DNA from: Pseudonocardia sp. 73-21
GTDB taxonomy: Bacteria; Actinomycetota; Actinomycetes; Mycobacteriales; Pseudonocardiaceae
Reading direction: 5' to 3'
Length of the DNA stretch: 44,069 bases
Assembly (NCBI RefSeq): GCF_001899645.1
Contig: NZ_MKVV01000100.1
Coordinates: 14,632 to 58,700 of the forward strand
Part shown: in pieces, positions 7,888-14,663 of the stretch
Numbering within the stretch: position 1 is the first letter of the stretch
How the letters are laid out: each line of letters opens with the position of its first letter
Made by a program: the position numbers and the translations under genes
Notes under the pieces: model-generated
The model's input: only the letters and a program-made list of their open reading frames with translations
What the model was told of the DNA's origin: nothing
Databases searched by the model: none

Positions 7888-8919
7888 TCAGTGGCTTGTA
7901 GCGGCGAGTTCGATGATCTGCTTCGGGGCGGGGATGTCGAGCTGGGCGAGCAGGTCGCGTTGGGGCTTGGACAGCTCGGTGCGCTGGCGGAACGTGCCGG
8001 TGGGGCCGGTGAAGGTGCCGGCGTGGAGCCGGTCGAGGTGACGGCGCACGTTGTTCCAGGTGTCGCCGGTGCTGGTCTCGATGATGCGAATGAGCAGCAG
8101 CGCGAGCCAGCACAGCACGATGTGGGCGCGGATGCGTTCTTCGAGGCGGTGATAGACCGGGCGCAGGTCGAGGATCTGTTTCATGTCCCGCCAGCCGCGT
8201 TCGACCTCGAGGAGCTGCTTGTAGCCCAGCGCGATGTCGGCGGCGGACAGGTGCGGGTCCGAGCAGCGCAGCAGGTACTTCCCGTCCAGGTTCGCCTCGG
8301 ACTTGATCTTCGCCTTGTCGATGCGCAGCAGCCCGCCGGGAGTGACCCGCAGGTACCGGTTCAGGCCGGGCTTGGTCGAGATCCGGCCGCGTAGCTCAGC
8401 GCGTTTCATCACCGGGAGCTTGTCTGATCCGGCGATGAGCTCCTCGAGTTGGGCGACGAGTTGGGCACGGATGTGGGCGTCACGCTCGGCGCCGTCGGGG
8501 TTGTAGCAGATGACGAACCGCTCGGTCTCGGACACCTTCACCTCCTTGACCCGCATGTTGTCGGCGATCTCGGTGTAGCGGCCCTGCCTCGACAGGGCGG
8601 CCTTGATCTCCGGGGAGTCGGAGCGAAGCTTCTCCCCGATGATGTAGGCGTGATCGCCTTGTCGCAGGTAGCGACGGTTGGCCTCGGAAGAGAACCCTCG
8701 GTCGGCGACCCACACGATCTTCGACAGCGTCCAGTCCCGCATGTCGTCCTTGACTTGGCGGATCAGCTTCGAGTCGGCAGTGTTGCCGGGCCAGCACCAC
8801 ACCCGAACCGGGATCCCGTCGCGGGTCACGGCCATCCCGATCACGATCTGGGGTAGGTCGTCGCGGGAGTCCTTCGACTTGCCGTAGGTCCGGAACCCGA
8901 CCCCGTTGTCCTGCCCGTC
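7888..8919 (-). pseudogene. IS1634-family transposase, C-terminal part (split gene)
   Basis: C-terminal 341 codons of a DDE transposase cut by the nested transposon. Seen here are GFRTYGKSKDSRDDLPQIVI at the break, the second catalytic Asp in IVWVADRGF, and the YxRxE-type region around QLLEVERGWRDMKQI. The frame opens before the ATG at 8844: reading from the target duplication (8914-8919) it is continuous to the TGA at 7888, and it joins in frame to the N-terminal part at 12286-13011. The fragment alone lacks the first Asp. Confidence 0.85.
8914..8919 (+). repeat. Target-site duplication, left copy
   Basis: CCCGTC immediately precedes the element's TGTTGG end. The same hexamer follows the other end at 12286-12291. 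Confidence 0.85.
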
Positions 8920-8946
8920 TGTTGGCCGCCGCTGAGGATGACGATG
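8920..8946 (+). repeat. Terminal inverted repeat, left end of the transposon
   Basis: Begins TGTTGGCCGCCGCTGAGG and continues GATGACGATG. Compared with the inverted right end, 20 of the first 27 bases agree, with a 7-bp identical core GCCGCCG (bases 6-12) and a second block GACGA (bases 21-25). Confidence 0.8.
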
Positions 8947-9061
8947 GCGGCGTCATCGACGGTGACGATGTCGTCGATGTGAGCAGGCCCCGTCGGCGAG
9001 GTGCCGGACGGGGCCTGGTCGTCGAGGTGGCGCGGTCGTCGTTGTTGTGCCGGGTGGGGTG

Positions 9062-9874
9062 TCAGTCGGCGGTGACCTCGGCGACGGCGGTGCGGGTGGA
9101 GGACTCGTCGACGATGGCCTTGTCCGCGGCGAACGCCGCGACAAGCGCTTGGACGGCGAGGTTGTTGACCGCCCGGGGATAGCCACGGCTGGTCTGGTGG
9201 ATCAGCGCGGCGGCGTCGTCGGAGAACAGGGGGTCTGTCCGTCCGGCGAGGGCGAGGTGGTGTTTCAGGTAGCTACTGGTCTCCTCGGCGGTCATCGGGG
9301 GCATGGCGTAGCGCAGCGCGATCCGTTGGTCGAGCGCGGCGAGGACGCCGAGCTTGATCCGCCGCCGCAGCGTCGGTTGGCCGACCAGCAGGCATGCGAA
9401 CGGGCTCGAGGAGTCCATGTCGTGGTTGGTCAGCATCCGGATCGACTCGAGCTGGGCGTGGTCGAGCAGGTGGGCCTCGTCGATGACCAGGACGGGGGTG
9501 CGGCCGCGTTCGGCCTGCTCGACCGCGAGCGCGTCGACGGTCTGCGGGACCAGCGTGGCGTGGTGGGTCAACGGCTTGGCGCCGAGGGCGGCGACGATCT
9601 GGTGGTGGATGCCGCGGACCCCGACCGTCGGGTTGGGCAGGTAGATGATGGTGTGTCTGGTGGGGTCCAGGGCGTGCAGGGCGGCGCGGACGGCGACGGT
9701 CTTCCCCGCGCCGACCTCGCCGGTGATCACCCCGATTCGGTGCTCGGTGATGCACCAGCCGATCCGGGCGACGGCCTCGCCATGGGCGGCGTGGCGGTGC
9801 AGCATCCCGGGGGCGAGGTCGCGACCGAACGGGGTGCGGGTGAACCCGAAGAACCCTTGCAGACGGTCGATCAC
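9062..9874 (-). CDS. Transposon-encoded AAA+ ATPase (ExeA/TniB/TnsC-like)
   Basis: 270 residues from a GTG start whose bases overlap the transposase stop (GTGA at 9871-9874). It opens with a short helix (IDRLQGFFGFTRTPFGRDL) like those of ExeA-type ATPases. Walker A is TGEVGAGKT (about residues 51-59) and Walker B VLVIDEAHLL (D132/E133); the sensor region follows in PFACLLVGQPTLRRR. In Tn7, Mu and Tn402 the equivalent ATPase binds target DNA, recruits the transposase and often gives target immunity; the same is inferred here. A much longer open frame upstream in the same phase (to 10846) is shadow of the transposase gene. Confidence 0.85.
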   Translation of the reverse strand: MIDRLQGFFGFTRTPFGRDLAPGMLHRHAAHGEAVARIGWCITEHRIGVITGEVGAGKTVAVRAALHALDPTRHTIIYLPNPTVGVRGIHHQIVAALGAKPLTHHATLVPQTVDALAVEQAERGRTPVLVIDEAHLLDHAQLESIRMLTNHDMDSSSPFACLLVGQPTLRRRIKLGVLAALDQRIALRYAMPPMTAEETSSYLKHHLALAGRTDPLFSDDAAALIHQTSRGYPRAVNNLAVQALVAAFAADKAIVDESSTRTAVAEVTAD

Positions 9875-11373
9875 GAGTCCGTCCCGCCATCGCGGACCTG
9901 GCCGTCGACGTCGATGAGGAGGTCGAGTTGCCCGGGCAGCTCCCCTGCGTGGTCGGTGCTGGTGAGGGCGGCGTAGTTGACGCGTTGAGCGAGTTCGGAG
10001 TGGTGGGCGTCGTCGAGCAGCAGCGCGTAGTTGATCCCGGTCGCCGCCGGCGGCTCGGGTGGGGTCTCGGGGCGGGCCTTGACGTGGGAGTGGCGGGTGA
10101 TCCGGTGCGGCAGCGCCGCCCCGACCGCGGTCCCACCGTGACGGACCTCGATGCGGGTGAGGTCGAACGGGTCGAACACCAACTCGACGCGGCGTCCGGC
10201 CAGGGCCGGGTCGACCTGATAGCTGTTGCCCTGCAACGACACCAGCGCGGTCTTGCTGACCGTGCGCTGCTCGGCCCAGAGGAACGCCTCCGCCAACGCT
10301 GCGGGGGTCGGAAGCGGGAACGGCCCGCCAGCCGACCACCGCGCGAGGGGTGCCGCGTCGGTCTCGGAGTGGGGTCGGCGATGGTAGACCTGCTCGACCC
10401 AGGCGGTGAACAACCGGTTCAACTCGCCCAGCTCGGCGACCTCGTGCCGCCCGACCTCGTTGCGCCCGCCCGCGGCGCTGGTGTTCTCCGCGCTGTTCTC
10501 CGCGCTGATTTCGACGAGGAACTGTTCGCGGACAGTGCGGAAGAACCGTTCGATCTTCCCCCGGCCCTGCGGGCGGCCCGGGGTGGAGTGGACCAGCCGG
10601 ATCCCGAGCTTCGCGCAGGCCCGCAGCAGCCAGGTATCGACGAACGCCGAGCCGTTGTCGACGTAGATCCCTTCCGGGACCCCGCGGGAGCCCAGCGCGG
10701 GGCGCAGCGCCGCCGCGAGGCGGACGGTGTCCTCGGCGAACCCGAACCGGTGCCCGACGATCGCGCGGGAATGATCGTCGATGAACGCGAACAGGTAGGT
10801 CTTGCGCCCGCCGATCCGCGGGCCGTGCAGGGCGTCCCCGGTCCACAGCTCGTTGGGTCGGTCGGCCTCGAACCGCCCGAACACCGGCGTCGGCGCCCCG
10901 CCCAGCACGGTGGGGTCGACCGCGGCCAGGTCGGCGAAGCGGCGCTGCAGCGTGCGCTCACCGGGGGCCCAGCCCAGCTGCGCGCGCAGGATCCGCCGCA
11001 CCTGGGTCGCGGTCCGGTCCGGGTTCTCCTTCTTCAACGCCACCGCCAGGTCCAACACCTCCGCGGGCAGCCGTCGAGAGGACTGCCGCGGATGCGGCAC
11101 CAGGGCGTCGAACCCGCCGGTGCGCCAGGCCCGGATCCAGCGGTCCAGCGTCTCCCGCGACACCCGCACCGGTCGCCCGGCCGGGTCGAGGTGGGTGCGG
11201 GCGGCCAGCTCCCGGACCAACCTGCCGCGCTGACGTGTCGAGTGCGCCGGGTCGGCGGCCTCACGGATCAGCTGGTAGCGGAACAACGCCACCGCCCGCG
11301 CCCGTTCCGCCCGCCCGCTCGCCTCGTCCGGGCGCACCCCGCCCACCGCCACCGGTCTCACCATCACCGACAC
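9871..11373 (-). CDS. D,D(35)E integrase-core transposase of the three-gene transposon
   Basis: 500-residue transposase of the rve/retroviral-integrase superfamily. Residues about 20-85 form N-terminal helix-turn-helix domains (VSRETLDRWIRAWRTGG), and about 95-150 a second HTH-like segment (LKKENPDRTATQVRRIL). The catalytic core has D180 (LWTGDALHG), D239 (YVDNGSAF) and E275 (GRGKIERFFRTVRE), with exactly 35 residues between the last two. A C-terminal beta-rich domain follows (NSYQVDPALAGRRVELVFDP), as in IS481/TniA/Mu-type transposases. At 500 residues it is longer than a stand-alone IS481 enzyme (about 330). Start: GTG at 11373, or GTG/ATG two to three codons downstream, which are better placed for the AGGAG at about 11376-11380. 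Confidence 0.88.
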   Translation of the reverse strand: MSVMVRPVAVGGVRPDEASGRAERARAVALFRYQLIREAADPAHSTRQRGRLVRELAARTHLDPAGRPVRVSRETLDRWIRAWRTGGFDALVPHPRQSSRRLPAEVLDLAVALKKENPDRTATQVRRILRAQLGWAPGERTLQRRFADLAAVDPTVLGGAPTPVFGRFEADRPNELWTGDALHGPRIGGRKTYLFAFIDDHSRAIVGHRFGFAEDTVRLAAALRPALGSRGVPEGIYVDNGSAFVDTWLLRACAKLGIRLVHSTPGRPQGRGKIERFFRTVREQFLVEISAENSAENTSAAGGRNEVGRHEVAELGELNRLFTAWVEQVYHRRPHSETDAAPLARWSAGGPFPLPTPAALAEAFLWAEQRTVSKTALVSLQGNSYQVDPALAGRRVELVFDPFDLTRIEVRHGGTAVGAALPHRITRHSHVKARPETPPEPPAATGINYALLLDDAHHSELAQRVNYAALTSTDHAGELPGQLDLLIDVDGQVRDGGTDS

Positions 11374-11462
11374 CTCTCCTCGCTGGTCGTGCTCGCCGTG
11401 CTCGGCGGACAGCGCGAGGATGACCGCTGGTGATCACCACCGGCAGGGGCAACTCGTGTTGA

Positions 11463-12077
11463 TCAATTTGAGGCTGTCGGGTCGGGCCATCCGGGGGCCA
11501 GCAGCCGGCCCGCCGACACCGCCACGGCGACCGGCCAGACCGGCACCACGACCACGCCGGCGACAGCGTCGTCGGAAGCGCCGAAGCGGGCGTGCACCGC
11601 CCGGACCGCCGCGTGGATCGCGGCCAGCGCGTCGGCCCAGGCCGTGCCGGCCGGGCCGGGCAACACCGGGTCCGGGTCCAGCGCCCGACACCATCCGGTG
11701 AACACCGCCCGCACCGGCTCGGCGCGGGTGGCGAAGCGCCGCAACCAGCCCCGGACCGTGTCCGCCGGGCGTCCCAGCGCGGCGGCGATGAGCCGATGCC
11801 CCTGCCCGGCCGCCCGCGCCGTCAGTGCAGCCCCGATCACCGCGGCCGTGTCCGCCCGCCTGAGCAGCAACAACACCGGCAACAACACGTGGGTCACCCG
11901 GCACCGGGAACACCGCGACCGGCGCGGGGTCACCGTCCTGGGCCCGTCCGGGCCGCGCACGACCCGGGTCCGGGCTCGACCCCAGCCGGCCAGCCGGCCC
12001 GCGCACCCCGGACACACCAACTCGCCCGAACCCAGCCGTTGCTCGACCACGACCGGGTCGATCTCTACCGTGACCAC
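11463..12077 (-). CDS. Zinc-ribbon/HTH accessory protein of the three-gene transposon
   Basis: 204 residues. A Cys4 zinc ribbon is formed by C22-P-G-C25 and C56-S-R-C59. About residues 65-120 form a helical HTH region (LIAAALGRPADTVRGWLRRF), followed by a tail with hydrophobic stretches (VAGVVVVPVWPVAVAVSAG). I believe it belongs to an uncharacterised actinobacterial family (DUF6431-like), but cannot check this. The start is the GTG at 12077 with GGAGG four bases upstream. As first gene of the transposon and a likely DNA-binding protein, it may recognise target or end sequences, as TnsD/TniQ zinc-finger proteins do; this is inference from position and fold. Confidence 0.7.
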   Translation of the reverse strand: MVTVEIDPVVVEQRLGSGELVCPGCAGRLAGWGRARTRVVRGPDGPRTVTPRRSRCSRCRVTHVLLPVLLLLRRADTAAVIGAALTARAAGQGHRLIAAALGRPADTVRGWLRRFATRAEPVRAVFTGWCRALDPDPVLPGPAGTAWADALAAIHAAVRAVHARFGASDDAVAGVVVVPVWPVAVAVSAGRLLAPGWPDPTASN

Positions 12078-12258
12078 CGCGCCTCCGAGCGCACCGCTCG
12101 GCCCTCCCGCAGCAGCCCGGCCAAGGACACCGTGGGAGGGCCGAGCCCTCCCGACGTCGACCTGCCGTCGTCACCGTGTCGTCGGCGACGAACGAGATCA
12201 ACACGCCGCGCCGCACACCCCTGCCATCATCACGCCCGACGGCGCCCTCGCCCCGCTA

Positions 12259-12285
12259 CGTCGTCGTATTCAACGGCGGCTGACA
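12259..12285 (-). repeat. Terminal inverted repeat, right end of the transposon
   Basis: Reading inward on the minus strand it begins TGTCAGCCGCCGTTGAAT and continues ACGACGACG. It pairs with 8920-8946. The outermost gene (start 12077) leaves a right-end region of about 180 bp without coding capacity. Confidence 0.8.
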
Positions 12286-12291
12286 CCCGTC
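12286..12291 (+). repeat. Target-site duplication, right copy
   Basis: CCCGTC directly follows the element's GGCTGACA end and matches 8914-8919. On the coding strand it is GACGGG, codons 241-242 (Asp-Gly) of the interrupted transposase. Confidence 0.85.
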
Positions 12292-13011
12292 CTTCTCACC
12301 GGCGCCGTCCTTCTCACCGGTGCGGTCGGGAAGGGGACGGCCGTGGTCGTCGCGCGCCACGGGCTGGTCGGGGTCTTCGAGTTCGAAGTAGGTGGAGGTG
12401 GTGTCGAAGAACAGCAGGTCGACTTCGAGGTTGAGCAGGTTCGCGACCTGCGCGAACACCCCGGCTTCGAGCTGTTCGCAGACGTCGTGGAGCCAGTCCA
12501 TCGCCCGGTAGCAGGCGTCGTCGGAGGTCTGCGGGAGGCCGTCGATGTGCACGTCGTGGTTGATCCAGTCCGCGGCGGCCAGCTTCGAGGACGGGGCGAG
12601 TGCTCGGTTGGCGACCAGCCCGAACAGCACCCGCTCGGTCGCCGCGGTGTCGCGGGGACGACCCCGGCGCGGCTTCCCACCCGGCCCTGCGTCCAGCCCG
12701 CGCAGCACGGTGTCGATGCCCAGCCGCTGCCACAGCGCGTCGAGGACGAACGTGCCGCCGAACGGGCGGGACTCGCAGAACGTCAGCTCCGAGCCCGCGC
12801 CCGCGGCTTGCGCGTCGGCCGGATCGAGCAATCGGGTCAGCGACCCGACCAGCCGCTTGATCGCGTCCCGGTCGAGCTGGTCCTCCCGGCCGAACCCGTA
12901 GAGGATCTTCGGGACCGATCGGCCGGCGACCGGGTCCCACTCGCTGTGGGCCAGGTGCAGGTAGCGGACCGTGCCGGCCTTGGTCTTCCGCGTCGTCGTC
13001 TTCACGAACAT
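12286..13011 (-). pseudogene. IS1634-family transposase, N-terminal part (split gene)
   Basis: First 242 codons of the interrupted transposase, from the ATG at 13011 (MFVKTTTRKTKAGTVRYLHL). It carries the first catalytic Asp region (DLLFFDTTSTYFE) and a helical N-terminal domain. The visible frame runs a few codons into the transposon end (CQPPLNTTT) before a stop. Fused across the target duplication to 8913-7888 it gives one frame of 584 codons including the stop, with no base lost or gained. Confidence 0.85.
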
Positions 13012-13151
13012 CGCTCTAGACCTTACACCCCGAAAGGGGCTTCTAGCAGCGGGTATCCGGACAGCCGTTTCTCTAGGCGATTCTGCGTTCAGCGGCCACC
13101 CGCACCGCCCTGACCTTGGACTTCACCCGACCCGGGACTCTAGACGAGCCG

Positions 13152-13175
13152 AATTACGCGGAACGCAGGTGCCAG
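13152..13175 (-). repeat. Right arm of 24-bp inverted repeat
   Basis: Reverse complement of 7769-7792 with two mismatches. It is followed by GAGCC, giving an outer end that reads GGCTCTGGCACC, similar to ISL3-type termini. Confidence 0.8.
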
Positions 13176-13385
13176 AGCCACCGCAACTTGGCCGTTGACA
13201 CGAGCAGAGCTTCATTCCAGCAGGTCATCCCTGAAGTCGCCATGGACCTGGCGGTCCACCCGTGGCGGAGGAAAATCGGTGGGCGCTCGCGACGACGCCG
13301 GCCGCTCCTTGCTGCTGGTGAGCCCGTTCTGAAGTCTGGTCGCGGGTGTCAATGACGCGTTAGAACTGACAGCCCCCTGGCCCGC
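13176..13385. other. Inter-element spacer without a gene
   Basis: No convincing coding sequence. Near 13348-13372 TGTCA and TGACA flank GACGCGTTAGAAC-type sequence that looks like an end of some IS (possibly IS21-type); too little remains to assign it. Confidence 0.4.
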
Positions 13386-14507
13386 TAGATGTACTGACCG
13401 GAGACGTTGGTTGAGGTTGTGTGACGACACGATCTGAATGATCTTGAGGTGGAGGACCTCTCAGGAGTGCTGTGGAGCTGTCTGACGGCACCCACCACCA
13501 CCGGGAGGTCCTCCATGGCCCACGCTAACGCGGCGCTGACCCCGAAGGCCCGATTGAAGCTCGCGCGTCTGATCGTCGAGGACGGCTGGTCGGTCTCCGC
13601 CGCGGCGGCACGGTTCCAGGTGTCCTGGCCGACGGCGAACCGCTGGGCGCGCCGCTACGAGACCGAGGGCGAGGCCGGCATGGTCGATCGCTCCAGCCGC
13701 CCGCACCGGATGCCGCGCCTGACCCCACAGCCGGTCGTGCGCAAGATCGTGCACCTGCGCTGGAAACAGCGCCTCGGACCGCTGGAGATCGCCGCACGGA
13801 CCCCGGTCGCGGCCTCGACCGTCGGGCGGGTGCTGCGTCGCTGCGGGATCAGCCGGCTCAAGCAGGTCGACCGGGTCACCGGGGAACCGGTGCGCCGCTA
13901 CGAGCACCCGCACCCCGGATCGTTGATCCACGTCGATGTCAAGAAGCTCGGCAACATCCCTGATCAGGGCGGATGGCGCTACGTCGGCCGCCAGCAGGGC
14001 GAGCGCAACCGGGCCGCAACCCTGGGCAAGCCCCGCAACAGCCACCACCACCCGAAGATCGGTACCGCGTTCGTGCACACCGTGATCGACGACCACTCCC
14101 GGGTCGCCTACGCCGAGGTCCACGACGACGAGACCGCCGCCACCGCGATCAGTGTGCTGCGCCGGGCCGTGGCCTGGTTCGCCGCCCGCGGCGTGATCCT
14201 GGAACGGGTGCTGTCGGACAACGGCAGCGCCTACCGCTCGCACGCCTGGCGCCACGCGTGCACGGAGCTCTCGATCACCCCGAAGCGGACCCGGCCCTAC
14301 CGGCCCCAGACCAACGGGAAGATCGAACGTTTCCACCGCACCCTGGCCGCAGGATGGGCCTTCCGACGGCTCTGTCTCAGTGAATCCCAGCGCCGCAAGG
14401 CCCTACCGGGCTGGTTGCACGAGTACAACCAGCACCGGCCCCACAGTGCCACCGGCAGGAAACCACCCATCACCCGCTTGACCAACCTCTCCGGTCAGTA
14501 CAACTAA
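13386..14507 (+). mobile_element. IS481-family insertion sequence, apparently complete
   Basis: The ends share TGTACTGACCGGAGA (left from 13390; right, inverted, ending at 14502), followed by GTTGGT-type sequence. A TAG/TTA triplet outside this core also matches with one spacer base. One intact transposase fills the element. No clear target duplication is seen. The transposase stop TAA (14505-14507) falls at or just beyond the right inverted repeat. Confidence 0.8.
13515..14507 (+). CDS. IS481-family transposase
   Basis: 330 residues, the normal IS481 length. The N-terminal HTH (SVSAAAARFQVSWPTANRWA) is followed by a second HTH (TPVAASTVGRVLRRCGISRL). The integrase core has D141 (LIHVDVKKLG), D235 (LSDNGSAY) and E271 (TNGKIERFHRTL), with 35 residues between the last two. 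The ATG at 13515 is preceded by GGAGGTCCTCC (13504-13514), a strong RBS and itself a palindrome (GGAGG/CCTCC). The frame extends upstream to a non-ATG start at 13449, but the residues from 13515 onward are the family core. The enzyme should be functional. Confidence 0.92.
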   Translation: MAHANAALTPKARLKLARLIVEDGWSVSAAAARFQVSWPTANRWARRYETEGEAGMVDRSSRPHRMPRLTPQPVVRKIVHLRWKQRLGPLEIAARTPVAASTVGRVLRRCGISRLKQVDRVTGEPVRRYEHPHPGSLIHVDVKKLGNIPDQGGWRYVGRQQGERNRAATLGKPRNSHHHPKIGTAFVHTVIDDHSRVAYAEVHDDETAATAISVLRRAVAWFAARGVILERVLSDNGSAYRSHAWRHACTELSITPKRTRPYRPQTNGKIERFHRTLAAGWAFRRLCLSESQRRKALPGWLHEYNQHRPHSATGRKPPITRLTNLSGQYN

Positions 14508-14508
14508 C

Positions 14509-14558
14509 GGGGCTTCGCCCCAGCCCGACCAGGCGTGTCGTGGTCGGCCTGGTCGGGC
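14509..14558. repeat. Two hairpins upstream of the orphan gene
   Basis: GGGGC-TTC-GCCCC (about 14509-14521) is a tight stem-loop right after the IS481 end, likely its terminator. Next comes a perfect 12-bp inverted repeat, GCCCGACCAGGC (14523-14534) and GCCTGGTCGGGC (14547-14558), with a 12-nt loop. The second may be a terminator, an operator, or part of a mobile-element end. Confidence 0.6.
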
Positions 14559-14663
14559 GGGTTCCGGTCGGCGCGGAGACCGTGACCGGCGTGCCGGTCC
14601 GGTGTATGAACCGCATGGAGCGGTTGGTTGGCCTACTGGCCGCCCGTCCGACCGGAGCCCGCG

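Larger units (their letters stand above)
8920..12285 (-). mobile_element. Three-gene Mu/Tn7-like transposon (3,366 bp)
   Basis: A complete transposon lies inside the IS1634-family transposase gene. Ends are 5'-TGT...ACA-3' with imperfect terminal inverted repeats of about 27 bp, flanked by a 6-bp CCCGTC duplication. All three genes point the same way (minus): a zinc-ribbon/HTH protein (12077-11463), a D,D(35)E integrase-type transposase (11373-9871) and an ExeA/TniB-like AAA+ ATPase (9874-9062) overlapping the transposase by GTGA. A DDE transposase plus AAA+ partner is the logic of Mu (MuA/MuB), Tn7 (TnsB/TnsC) and Tn5053/Tn402 (TniA/TniB). There is no cargo gene, resolvase or CRISPR array. 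All three frames are open, so it may be active. Confidence 0.85.
7769..13175. mobile_element. IS1634-family insertion sequence, interrupted by a second transposon
   Basis: The outer limits are a 24-bp inverted repeat (7769-7792 and 13152-13175, 22/24 identical), after which CTAGAG recurs at the same offset in both arms. Subtracting the nested transposon and one target copy (3,372 bp) leaves 2,035 bp, reasonable for an IS1634-family element with one transposase of 583 codons. A hairpin (GAGACACGC...GCGTGTCTC, 7841-7865) follows the transposase stop. The repeat arms also resemble ISL3 ends (the right arm is followed by GAGCC), so they may belong to an older ISL3 host; boundaries are therefore tentative. 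Confidence 0.5.

Noticed and set aside
9062..10846. 594-codon frame as a longer ATPase
   Set aside because: The upstream half is out-of-phase transposase sequence; the ATPase begins at the GTG overlapping the transposase stop.
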